From: Bradyrhizobium sp.
Lineage (GTDB): Bacteria; Pseudomonadota; Alphaproteobacteria; Rhizobiales; Xanthobacteraceae
Direction: 5' to 3'
Length of the DNA: 8,031 bases
Assembly: GCA_025960445.1 (NCBI GenBank)
Contig: JAICIT010000086.1
Location: forward strand, 1 to 8,031
Of this stretch, positions 1 through 5,677 are shown piece after piece. A model generated the notes under the pieces. That model worked only from the letters and a program-made list of their open reading frames with translations. It did no database searches and had not been told where the DNA came from. Both the position numbers and the translations under genes were made by a program. Every line of letters begins with the position of its first letter. The first letter of the stretch is position 1.

Positions 1-1
1 A

Positions 2-223
2 TTCGCGGCAATGCTGCCTTACATCGAGGCCGAGCTCGCCAGGGGCACGCGGCTGCATTCGATCACGCGGCATTTCGTCGGCGCATTTCATGGCTTGCCC
101 GGCGCTCGCGCCTTCCGGCGTCATCTCGCAGAGAACGCCGTCAAATCGGGAGCCGGTATCGGCGCCCTGCGTGACGCAATCGCGCTGGTCCAGGACAGCG
201 CGGTCACGCCGATCGCTGCGTGA
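2..223 (+). CDS. dusA: tRNA-dihydrouridine synthase DusA, C-terminal end (partial, start outside window)
   Basis: FMN-dependent enzyme that reduces uridine to dihydrouridine in the D-loop of tRNA (DusA acts around U20/U20a), in the cytoplasm. The frame is open from the left edge and ends at TGA 221-223, leaving about 73 visible residues. The visible part is the C-terminal helical tRNA-binding domain. It begins with YIEAELARGTRLHSITRH, followed by a GLPGARAFRRHL stretch and then GAGIGALRDAI, which is the typical tail of alphaproteobacterial DusA. The catalytic TIM barrel and the FMN site lie upstream and cannot be seen. The gene converges on the minus-strand protease gene, with 8 bases between the two stop codons and no obvious terminator hairpin. 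The family call is from recall of DusA sequences; another Dus subfamily is less likely because of the ARGTRLHSITRH motif. Confidence 0.88.
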   Translation, partial: FAAMLPYIEAELARGTRLHSITRHFVGAFHGLPGARAFRRHLAENAVKSGAGIGALRDAIALVQDSAVTPIAA

Positions 224-231
224 GCCGAATT

Positions 232-744
232 CTACGGGTAACCGTGGAGCATCAACCTGTCGGCATGGACTTCCCAGCTTTCCAGCCGATCCAGAAAGCT
301 CATCCCGAGCAAATTGGTCTTCATTTGTCCGTGCGGCACCACAAGCGCGGGCACGGAGCGCTCGACCAGCTTGCCGATCGCTAAACGATCAAGCGTGAGC
401 CGGGCGGCCTTGGTATGCCCGCCGGCGGTCTCGACATCGACGTCATACTCCAGCAGCTCCAGCGGCAGTCCCGCGGCCTTGGCGGTCTCATAGGTCAGCA
501 CGACTGAAGTGGCGCCGGTGTCGATCACCATGGCCGCACTGACGCCATTGATCCTCGCCTTGAGCGCGAACTCGCCGCCCTGTCCGCGTGCGATCTGCAC
601 AGCGCGTCCGGCAGCGTTACTGCGCTTGCGCAGCATGTTCGAGATATTGTCCGTCGCGCGCGCTATCTGTTCCGGATCCTTGTAGGCGACCCCGGCGGCG
701 ACGGCCGCGGCAACAACCAACAGGACAAGCAAGAAACGGCTCAC
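232..744 (-). CDS. Retropepsin-like (clan AA) aspartic protease, membrane-anchored, TIGR02281-type
   Basis: Predicted single-domain aspartic protease of 170 residues. An N-terminal hydrophobic helix (residues about 4-20) suggests an inner-membrane anchor with the catalytic domain in the periplasm. The domain has the signature D75-T76-G77 in the context MVIDTGATSVVLT. The C-terminal part has NLLGMSFLDRL (about 144-154), as in the bacterial retropepsin-like family (TIGR02281). One DTG per chain implies an active homodimer, as in retroviral proteases. The reading frame is open further upstream to an ATG at 837, but that extension lies wholly across the DUF1289 gene and its sequence is unlike a protein start. 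GTG 744-742 has a GGGAG ribosome site (minus strand, 755-751) six bases before it and is followed at once by the hydrophobic anchor, so I chose it. It starts 25 bases after the DUF1289 stop, so the two genes are probably cotranscribed. The substrate is unknown. Confidence 0.85.
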   Translation of the reverse strand: MSRFLLVLLVVAAAVAAGVAYKDPEQIARATDNISNMLRKRSNAAGRAVQIARGQGGEFALKARINGVSAAMVIDTGATSVVLTYETAKAAGLPLELLEYDVDVETAGGHTKAARLTLDRLAIGKLVERSVPALVVPHGQMKTNLLGMSFLDRLESWEVHADRLMLHGYP

Positions 745-750
745 TGACGG

Positions 751-755
751 CTCCC
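751..755 (-). promoter_or_regulatory. Ribosome binding site deciding the GTG start of the aspartic protease
   Basis: The minus strand reads GGGAG here, six bases before GTG at 744-742. No equally good site precedes the longer ATG start at 837, which would overlap the DUF1289 gene. This supports the 170-residue protein. Confidence 0.6.
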
Positions 756-769
756 GGCGGAAATGCCCG

Positions 770-979
770 TTAGCCGTTGCTTCGGCCGGCTGCCTTTTCC
801 GGCTGCTCCAGGCCCGCCTCGACCATGCGTGTTGCAAGCTGCGTCATGATCGCATGCCGCTCGGCGCTTTCCATTCGATGCCAGCGCGCGATTTCCGGCA
901 ATGTGCGTCCACAGCCGAAACAGAGACTGGTTCTGGGATCGATCATACAAACTGCGATGCACGGAGTTTCTTTGCTCAT
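770..979 (-). CDS. DUF1289 family protein, small four-cysteine protein
   Basis: Protein of 69 residues with the conserved DUF1289 pattern: TPCIAVCMIDPRTSLCFGCGRT near the N-terminus in a C7-x3-C11-x8-C20-x2-C23 arrangement, then TLPEIARWHRM and ERHAIM. The four cysteines could bind a zinc ion or an Fe-S cluster. That is inference; the molecular function of the family is, to my knowledge, not established. The length is normal for the family, the protein is soluble, and it has no signal peptide. It starts at ATG 979-977 and ends at TAA 772-770. It lies 46 bases after the histidine kinase stop and 25 bases before the protease start, in the middle of a likely three-gene transcript. The last 20 or so residues (charged, GLEQPEKAAGRSNG) are not part of the conserved domain. 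A longer ORF in another frame (1016 to 741) covers the same DNA but shows no family resemblance. Confidence 0.85.
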   Translation of the reverse strand: MSKETPCIAVCMIDPRTSLCFGCGRTLPEIARWHRMESAERHAIMTQLATRMVEAGLEQPEKAAGRSNG

Positions 980-1025
980 TTTGCAAGTGTGAAGCGTATT
1001 CGGTCAATTTGTGCAAGCACTCCGA

Positions 1026-2630
1026 CTACAGTCCGGTCCCGGCGATCATGATCGGCTTTCGGCGCACCCGGCGCTTGTCGATCGGGCTGCTCGTACCGCT
1101 GCTTTCCGGTTGCAGTGGAGGGCCTTCGTCGGTGAGTGGGGCCAGCGCGGACATCACGCGCTCCGGCGGGAAGGTGACGATCACTTCGGTACCGAAACGA
1201 AGCTTCGATCTGAGCGTGAATGTGCCGCCGTGCAGGTCGATCAGGCTCTTTGCAATCGGAAGTCCAAGCCCGGCGCCCTGTTCGGCGGACTTGATCGAGT
1301 TCGAGCCCTGACCGAACGAGGCGAGCACGACGGGGATTTCGTCCTCCGCGATTCCGGACCCGGTATCCTTGACGCTCAGATATTGCCCGCCGGATGCGGT
1401 CCACCCGGCCTTCAGCCAGATCTCTCCGCCCTGTGGCGTAAACTTGATCGAATTCGAAAGCAGATTGAGCACGATCTGCCGTATCGCTCGCTCATCCCCC
1501 CAAATGCGCGGCATACTTTGCTCGAACACCTCGTGAATGGTGATGCGGCGACTGGAAGCGCGCAGTTTCAGCAGATGATGGCAGTCGGCGACGACGTGCA
1601 CCAGCGATACCGCTTCTTCGTTGAGATCGTACCTGCCGGCTTCGATGCGCGACAGATCGAGAATTTCATTGATGAGATTGAGCAGGTGCACGCCGGAATT
1701 GTGAATATCGGCGGAATATTCCTTGTAAACCGGCACCGCATGCGCGCCGAAAATCTCGCTCTTCATCACCTCGGAAAATCCGAGAATGGCATTCAGCGGT
1801 GTCCGCAATTCGTGACTCATTTGAGCCAGAAAGCGGGACTTGGCGACGTTTGCCGCCTCCGCGCGATGGCGAGCTTCATCAGAGATCGATTTTGCCTGCT
1901 CGAGTTCGCCGATCAGCGCGTCTTTTTCGGCACGCGCTTCCAATGTTGCCAAGGTCGTGGAATGCAGGCGATGGGCGAGCAGCGCAAAATAGCCTTCGGC
2001 CGCGAGCGCCAGCACCGCCAGCACGTAATTGTCGAACGTGCCGCTCAGCACAAGGTTCAGCACGATGGCCGCAGTGACCGGAATGGTTGCGACGAGTGCG
2101 GCGATCGGCAGGTTCGCCGCGATCATGCTGGACACCGCAATCACCAGCAGCATCAGGAACATCATCAGCGTGTTCGAAACGATATCGAGACCAGCCGGGT
2201 GGATCAGGATCGCGGTCCAGCACAGGCCATACAGCAGGTCGAGCAGTATAAATCGCGTGCGCCACGTCCGGCTCAAATTCAGTGACGGGGACTCGGCGAG
2301 AAACCTGTCGCAACAGCGGATGATGGCGGCGTGAATGCACATCATCCCGCAGGTCCAGGCTCCGGCGGAAACCGTTTGCATCCAGAAGCCAAACAGGATG
2401 CCGGTCATCACCACGAGCAACATGACGACGTACGAAGCCGATATCCGGGTCTGGGCGTATTGGCGCAGCAGTTCGCGATCGAATGCGGGACGGGTTCCGC
2501 TGGTGGACGTTAACCGATCGCGGGCCTCGCGCACCCGCTGTGCCGCTGCGCGTCGGTTGCTGACCGGCGCTGCAACCTGCGTTTCAGCCGGAAGCTGGAC
2601 AACTTCAGGCTTATCGGCGGTTTTACTCAT
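1026..2630 (-). CDS. Membrane sensor histidine kinase, PleC/DivJ/PdhS-like
   Basis: Predicted inner-membrane histidine kinase of 534 residues counted from MSKTADKPEV. Order of parts: a basic soluble N-terminus (1-60); six predicted membrane helices (about 65-85, 88-105, 126-144, 152-170, 173-196, 202-220); a short coiled coil (about 225-265); a HisKA dimerisation domain with FLAQMSHELRTPLNAILGF and phospho-acceptor H273; then a HATPase_c domain. The ATPase domain shows the N box LNLLSNSIKF (N389, N393), the G1 box DTGSGI (D422) and the G2 box GAGLGL (452-457). All catalytic motifs are intact. There is no PAS, HAMP or receiver domain. The segment after the H box (SEIFG, YSADIHNSG, LLNLINEILDLSRIEAG) is typical of alphaproteobacterial PleC/DivJ/PdhS-like kinases, which act on DivK/CtrA-type regulators; the partner here is not visible. 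An in-frame ATG at 2675 would add 15 residues (MQTLALISGQ...). The MSKTA start at 2630 looks more like relatives I recall, but neither start has a strong ribosome site. Confidence 0.88.
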   Translation of the reverse strand: MSKTADKPEVVQLPAETQVAAPVSNRRAAAQRVREARDRLTSTSGTRPAFDRELLRQYAQTRISASYVVMLLVVMTGILFGFWMQTVSAGAWTCGMMCIHAAIIRCCDRFLAESPSLNLSRTWRTRFILLDLLYGLCWTAILIHPAGLDIVSNTLMMFLMLLVIAVSSMIAANLPIAALVATIPVTAAIVLNLVLSGTFDNYVLAVLALAAEGYFALLAHRLHSTTLATLEARAEKDALIGELEQAKSISDEARHRAEAANVAKSRFLAQMSHELRTPLNAILGFSEVMKSEIFGAHAVPVYKEYSADIHNSGVHLLNLINEILDLSRIEAGRYDLNEEAVSLVHVVADCHHLLKLRASSRRITIHEVFEQSMPRIWGDERAIRQIVLNLLSNSIKFTPQGGEIWLKAGWTASGGQYLSVKDTGSGIAEDEIPVVLASFGQGSNSIKSAEQGAGLGLPIAKSLIDLHGGTFTLRSKLRFGTEVIVTFPPERVMSALAPLTDEGPPLQPESSGTSSPIDKRRVRRKPIMIAGTGL

Positions 2631-2698
2631 CAAACAACACAAATCCTGCCCGCTAATGAGCGCGAGCGTTTGCATTGTCTATCTCTGGCGCTAAATCC

Positions 2699-2757
2699 TT
2701 AAGGGCTGCCTTAAAGCACTAAAGAATCAGCTTAACAGGAGCTTAAATTAACCTGTT
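2699..2757 (-). promoter_or_regulatory. TTAA-rich regulatory region upstream of the histidine kinase, candidate CtrA box
   Basis: Five TTAA motifs occur within 53 bases (2699, 2711, 2732, 2743, 2748). The pair at 2732-2746 reads TTAACAGGAGCTTAA, an exact TTAA-N7-TTAA, which is the consensus for the cell-cycle regulator CtrA of alphaproteobacteria. A TTAACC half site overlaps it at 2748-2753. The pair at 2699 and 2711 has N8 spacing. A second symmetry, AACAGG (2734-2739) with CCTGTT (2752-2757), is superimposed. The region lies upstream of both possible kinase starts (2675 and 2630) and downstream of the dehydrogenase stop, so it most likely serves the kinase. I cannot place -35 and -10 boxes with confidence. 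Confidence 0.5.
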
Positions 2758-2783
2758 GCGCCAGGTCCGAATCCGTTGCGGTT

Positions 2784-3653
2784 TCAGCGCTGGAGGCGAG
2801 CAAGCAGGCTGGAAGTGTCCCACCGCTTGCCGCCCATTTTTTCGACCTCGGAATAGAATGCATCTACCAGGGCCGTCACCGGCAGGCTCGCCCCGTTCCG
2901 GCGCGACTCGGCGAGACAAATCGACAGATCTTTCCGCATCCATTCGACGGCGAAGCCGAAATCGAATTTCCCTTCGTTCATCGTCTTGTACCGATTTTCC
3001 ATCTGCCAGGATTGGGCCGCACCTTTTGAGATGGTGTCGATCACAGCCTGGACGTCGAGTCCCGCTTTTTTGGCGAAGTGAATCCCTTCGGAAAGACCTT
3101 CGACCAGCCCGGCAATGCAGATCTGGTTGACCATCTTGGTCAGTTGACCCGAACCTGCGCCACCGAGCCGTTTGCACATCCTTGCATAGGCTGCGATCAC
3201 GGGCTCGGCGCTCGCGTAGGCCTCCTCGCTGCCGCCACACATCACGGTCAAGACTCCGTTTTCGGCGCCGGCCTGGCCACCGGATACCGGCGCGTCGACG
3301 AACTTGAACCCGCGTTTGTTGGCTTCGGCGTCAAGCTCGCGCGCAACCTCCGCAGAAGCGGTGGTGTGATCAACAAAGATCGCGCCCTTTTTCATGCCTG
3401 AGAACGCACCACCTTCGCCTATCGTGATCGCGCGCACGTCATTGTCGTTGCCGACGCAGGCCATCACGAAATCCTGACCTTGCGCGGCCGCCTGCGGCGT
3501 CGGTGCCGTTTTGCCACCGAATTTCTCGGCCCACGCCTTGGCCTTGGCCGCTGTCCGGTTGAAGACGGTTACCTCGTGGCCACCTTTTTTGGCCAGATGT
3601 CCTGCCATCGGGAAGCCCATGACGCCGAGACCGAGAAAAGCGACTTTAGCCAT
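2784..3653 (-). CDS. NAD(P)-dependent beta-hydroxyacid dehydrogenase (3-hydroxyisobutyrate dehydrogenase / glyoxylate reductase family)
   Basis: Cytoplasmic oxidoreductase of 289 residues, the usual family length. The N-terminal Rossmann domain has the nucleotide motif G8-L-G-V-M-G13 and, after the second strand, FNRT (31-34). An Arg at that place usually means a preference for NADP(H). The substrate motif DAPVSGG is at 120-126. The catalytic lysine is K173 in LTKMVNQ with N177 beside it, and MRKDLSICL (239-247) supplies the C-terminal KD. This is the layout of 3-hydroxyisobutyrate dehydrogenase, tartronate semialdehyde reductase and glyoxylate/succinic semialdehyde reductase; sequence alone does not decide among them. 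The frame extends 45 codons upstream to ATG 3788, but MAKVAFLGLGVMG at 3653 is the natural Rossmann start, with AAGG (minus strand, 3665-3662) eight bases before it. It is transcribed away from the VOC gene across a 213-base divergent region. Confidence 0.87.
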   Translation of the reverse strand: MAKVAFLGLGVMGFPMAGHLAKKGGHEVTVFNRTAAKAKAWAEKFGGKTAPTPQAAAQGQDFVMACVGNDNDVRAITIGEGGAFSGMKKGAIFVDHTTASAEVARELDAEANKRGFKFVDAPVSGGQAGAENGVLTVMCGGSEEAYASAEPVIAAYARMCKRLGGAGSGQLTKMVNQICIAGLVEGLSEGIHFAKKAGLDVQAVIDTISKGAAQSWQMENRYKTMNEGKFDFGFAVEWMRKDLSICLAESRRNGASLPVTALVDAFYSEVEKMGGKRWDTSSLLARLQR

Positions 3654-3866
3654 GTGTACAACCTTGTTTTGCCGGCATTGATCGGCCGACGTGTTCTGGG
3701 GAGGGCGCGGTGGGCTGGTTCGAACCTCGAAACAGGTTCCGCTCATGATGTGGAGCGCGCACAATAAACCCTGCGCGATGAAGGGCAACGCCCCTATTTG
3801 GCGGCCAGGAGAGCTTTTGTGCTAGGGTCGGCGTCAGACCCGATCTTCGAATAAAGGGAGTGACGT
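3654..3866. promoter_or_regulatory. Divergent intergenic region between the dehydrogenase and VOC genes
   Basis: This 213-base gap must hold the promoters of both outward-facing genes. It contains a perfect palindrome GGTTCGAACC (3717-3726) overlapping an inverted repeat GAACCT-N6-AGGTTC (3722-3739), so three GGTTC/GAACC half sites lie within 23 bases. This is a plausible operator for a shared regulator. A weak plus-strand promoter guess is TTGGCG (3798-3803) with TAGGGT (3823-3828), but the 19-base spacing is poor. The VOC ribosome site AAAGGGAG is at 3853-3860, six bases before ATG 3867. The open frame across part of this region (dehydrogenase upstream extension) does not look like protein. 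Confidence 0.45.
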
Positions 3867-4256
3867 ATGGGCGTAGGCGTGCTCGATCATTTTAACATCA
3901 GGACCCGCAAGCTCGCTGAAACGGTCCGTTTCTATGAGGATGTGCTGGGCCTGGAGAAGGGCGCGCGCCCGAACTTCGCGTTCCCTGGGGCATGGATGTA
4001 CAGCGAGGGGAAGCCGGTGGTGCATCTGGTGGATATTTCGCCGACGGACGAGCAACAGAAGGCTGACTCCGGTGTTGTCCACCATGTCGCCTTCGCGAGC
4101 CGGGGATTTGCCGGAATGAAGCAGCGGCTTCAATCCAAGGGCATGGAGTTCGACGTACGGCAGGTGCCCGGCGGCGACCTCTGGCAGATTTTCGTCAATG
4201 ACCCGAACGGGGTCATGATCGAACTGAACTATGAAGCGGCGAAAGAGCAGGGCTGA
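3867..4256 (+). CDS. VOC family protein (glyoxalase/bleomycin resistance/dioxygenase fold)
   Basis: Protein of 129 residues forming one vicinal-oxygen-chelate domain made of two beta-alpha-beta-beta-beta modules. Module one begins VLDHFNIRTRKLAETVRFYE and includes the LGLEKG turn. Module two begins VVHHVAFASRGFAGM and ends NDPNGVMIELNY. Likely metal ligands are H8 (DHFNI), H53 (VVHLVD), H72 or H73, and E119 (MIELNY), the usual positions in metal-dependent VOC enzymes. The family includes glyoxalase I, ring-cleavage dioxygenases, methylmalonyl-CoA epimerase and FosA-type resistance proteins. The substrate cannot be read from the sequence, and I would not call it glyoxalase I without tests. AAAGGGAG at 3853-3860 is a good ribosome site. 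It diverges from the dehydrogenase, which may hint at a joint role with aldehydes or hydroxyacids. Mrp follows 116 bases downstream, so cotranscription is possible but not clear. Confidence 0.85.
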   Translation: MGVGVLDHFNIRTRKLAETVRFYEDVLGLEKGARPNFAFPGAWMYSEGKPVVHLVDISPTDEQQKADSGVVHHVAFASRGFAGMKQRLQSKGMEFDVRQVPGGDLWQIFVNDPNGVMIELNYEAAKEQG

Positions 4257-4359
4257 AGCGCAAGGAAGCCTGTCTAAACCCGTCGGCTGCGCAAGCCTCA
4301 TGCTACGCAAATGCGGTATGCTTTCGGACCGGACCGCACTATCTGTCGCGTCCAAATGT

Positions 4360-4365
4360 GGGGAG
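4360..4365 (+). promoter_or_regulatory. Ribosome binding site deciding the TTG start of mrp
   Basis: GGGGAG lies seven bases before TTG 4373-4375. If the upstream GTG at 4358 were used instead, this purine tract would be inside the coding sequence and no comparable site would precede the start. The TTG start yields MSVTQQQVLDALAK, which matches Mrp N-termini of related bacteria as I recall them. Confidence 0.65.
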
Positions 4366-4372
4366 ATACGCG

Positions 4373-5500
4373 TTGAGCGTGACGCAGCAGCAGGTTCTGG
4401 ATGCCTTGGCCAAGGTGGTTTCGCCGCGCGGCATCGCGCTGACCGAATCCAATGTGTTGTCGGCGATCACCGCCAATGACGGCAAGGTATTCTTCTCGAT
4501 CAATGTCGAGGCGGGGGAGGCCCGGGCCTGGGAAAACGTCCGAGCCCAGGCGGAAGCGGCCGTGCGTGCGATTCCCGGCGTCACCACTGCGATGGTCGCA
4601 CTGACGGCCGAGCGCAAACCGGCCGCGGCGGCGCCACCTCCGCACCGGCATGCGCCGGGTGTGGCGCCCGTGTCGTCACATCGGCCGCCGCAAAGTCCGG
4701 CTTCGCCGATGTCGAAGCAGTCGGAAATTCCCGGCATTGCCGCGGTGATCGCGGTGGCCTCAGGCAAAGGCGGCGTCGGCAAATCGACCACGGCGCTCAA
4801 TCTGGCGCTGGGACTGCGTGATCTTGGTCTGCGTGTCGGATTGCTTGATGCCGACATTTACGGGCCCTCGGTGCCGCGATTGACCGGAATCCGCGACAAG
4901 CCGCTGCTCAACGATGACCGTAAAATGATTCCGATTCAACGTTTCGGTCTGGCGATCATGTCAATCGGCTTCCTGGTCGAGGAGGACACCGCCATGATTT
5001 GGCGCGGGCCGATGGTGATGTCGGCCATCACCCAGATGCTGCGGGATGTCGCGTGGGGCACCCTCGACATTCTCGTTGTCGATATGCCTCCCGGCACCGG
5101 CGATGCCCAGCTCACGCTGGCGCAGAACGTGCCCCTGAAGGGAGCCATCATCATCTCCACGCCGCAGGATCTTTCGCTCATCGACGCGCGGCGCGGGCTA
5201 GCCATGTTCAAGAAGGTGAACGTGCCGGTGCTCGGGATAGTCGAGAACATGAGCTATTTTCAGTGCCCGCATTGCGGCACCCGATCGGACATCTTCGGTC
5301 ACGGCGGTGCGCGTCATGAGGCCGAGCGGCTTGCGGTGCCGTTTCTGGGCGAGGTCCCGCTGCATATGGCGATTCGCGCCACGTCGGATTCGGGCACCCC
5401 GGTGGTCGAGAGCGAGCCCGATGGCCCGCATGCCGCGATCTACCGGGCGATTGGCGCCAAGGTGCGCGATCAGCTCCAGGACGTCATCGCCGCGGCGTGA
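4373..5500 (+). CDS. mrp: Iron-sulfur cluster carrier protein Mrp/ApbC (P-loop ATPase with N-terminal DUF59 domain)
   Basis: Cytoplasmic P-loop ATPase of 375 residues in the Mrp/ApbC/NBP35 family, which carries 4Fe-4S clusters to target enzymes. Residues about 1-82 form a MIP18-like (DUF59, FeS_assembly_P) domain. An Ala/Pro/His-rich linker runs over about 83-118. The ATPase domain then has the deviant Walker A GKGGVGKST (131-139), DADIYGPS (159-166), the switch VDMPPGTGD (236-244), and FQCPHCG with C298 and C301. The CxxC pair bridges a cluster between two subunits in characterised members. All key residues are present and the length is normal. The start is TTG 4373 on ribosome-site evidence; GTG 4358 (five residues longer) and GTG 4379 are alternatives. 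It stands alone, 116 bases after the VOC gene, and is followed by a hairpin at 5508-5525. Confidence 0.95.
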   Translation: MSVTQQQVLDALAKVVSPRGIALTESNVLSAITANDGKVFFSINVEAGEARAWENVRAQAEAAVRAIPGVTTAMVALTAERKPAAAAPPPHRHAPGVAPVSSHRPPQSPASPMSKQSEIPGIAAVIAVASGKGGVGKSTTALNLALGLRDLGLRVGLLDADIYGPSVPRLTGIRDKPLLNDDRKMIPIQRFGLAIMSIGFLVEEDTAMIWRGPMVMSAITQMLRDVAWGTLDILVVDMPPGTGDAQLTLAQNVPLKGAIIISTPQDLSLIDARRGLAMFKKVNVPVLGIVENMSYFQCPHCGTRSDIFGHGGARHEAERLAVPFLGEVPLHMAIRATSDSGTPVVESEPDGPHAAIYRAIGAKVRDQLQDVIAAA

Positions 5501-5507
5501 CGCTGTT

Positions 5508-5526
5508 AAGTCGCGTATGCGACTTT
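5508..5526 (+). terminator. Hairpin just after mrp, possible weak terminator
   Basis: AAGTCGC and GCGACTT form a perfect 7-base-pair stem around a GTAT loop, starting eight bases after the mrp stop. The following TTTCGTTT is a poor, interrupted T tract. It could be a weak terminator or a protein-binding palindrome. Confidence 0.45.
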
Positions 5527-5532
5527 CGTTTA

Positions 5533-5544
5533 GACAGTGCTGTC
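5533..5544. repeat. Inverted repeat GACAG-TG-CTGTC in the mrp-TRAP intergenic region
   Basis: Two 5-base arms are symmetric about a TG centre, about 135 bases upstream of the first TRAP gene. It is short and could arise by chance. It is listed because three further dyads lie in the same 177-base gap. Confidence 0.3.
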
Positions 5545-5598
5545 ATGCCTTGGTTGCGTATTCCGGGGCCAAAGTTCCGTGTTAAAGACCGCGCGCGA

Positions 5599-5610
5599 GA
5601 AAGCGCTTTC
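5599..5610. promoter_or_regulatory. Palindrome GAAAGCGCTTTC, candidate LacI/GalR-type operator
   Basis: This perfect 12-base palindrome with a central CG fits the AAnCGnTT core typical of LacI/GalR-family operators. Its right end is 67 bases before the start codon of the first TRAP binding-protein gene, where an operator could overlap the promoter or initial transcribed region. No LacI-family gene is in the window, so the cognate regulator would be encoded elsewhere. No equivalent site is seen before the second TRAP gene. Confidence 0.45.
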
Positions 5611-5649
5611 GGCCCTGTGAATGATTGCCGGATGACAATGCCACACGAA

Positions 5650-5663
5650 TGGGACACGTCCCA
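5650..5663 (+). promoter_or_regulatory. Inverted repeat TGGGAC-AC-GTCCCA abutting the TRAP gene ribosome site
   Basis: This 14-base dyad shares its last base with the AAGGAG ribosome site at 5663-5668. As DNA it could be an operator. As RNA it could fold as a 5-base-pair stem with a CACG loop next to the ribosome site and affect translation. Function is inferred from position only. Confidence 0.35.
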
Positions 5664-5668
5664 AGGAG
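5663..5668 (+). promoter_or_regulatory. Ribosome binding site deciding the first TRAP gene start
   Basis: AAGGAG is nine bases before ATG 5678 but touches the in-frame ATG at 5669, which leaves that one no spacing. The start is therefore 5678, giving the MKRRDFLK Tat signal directly at the N-terminus. Confidence 0.75.
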
Positions 5669-5677
5669 ATGCCTTTA

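Noticed and set aside
745..837. ATG start of the aspartic protease at 837 (31 residues longer)
   Set aside because: The extension sits almost wholly inside the DUF1289 coding sequence, is Arg-rich and unlike a signal or anchor, and the GTG at 744 has a good ribosome site followed directly by the hydrophobic helix.
741..1016. 91-codon minus-strand frame overlapping the DUF1289 gene
   Set aside because: The frame ending at 770 carries the conserved DUF1289 cysteine pattern; the 91-codon frame has no family resemblance.
1011..2285. Plus-strand open frame of 424 codons opposite the histidine kinase
   Set aside because: It lies antisense to a kinase with intact H, N, G1 and G2 boxes. The translation is rich in Arg/Gln/His with no recognisable domain, as expected of a shadow frame in GC-rich DNA.
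3711..3740. GGTTCGAACC resembling the T-arm of a tRNA gene
   Set aside because: The flanking bases do not form the 5-base-pair T stem on either strand, and there is no acceptor stem, D-arm or anticodon arm around it.
3654..3788. 45-residue N-terminal extension of the dehydrogenase to ATG 3788
   Set aside because: The Rossmann fold begins directly at MAKVAFLGLGVMG (3653), which is the normal start for this family; the extension looks like translated non-coding DNA.
3867..5500. VOC gene and mrp as one operon
   Set aside because: The 116-base gap is large enough for a promoter, and the genes have no known functional link; I see neither a clear terminator nor a clear promoter, so this is left open rather than claimed.
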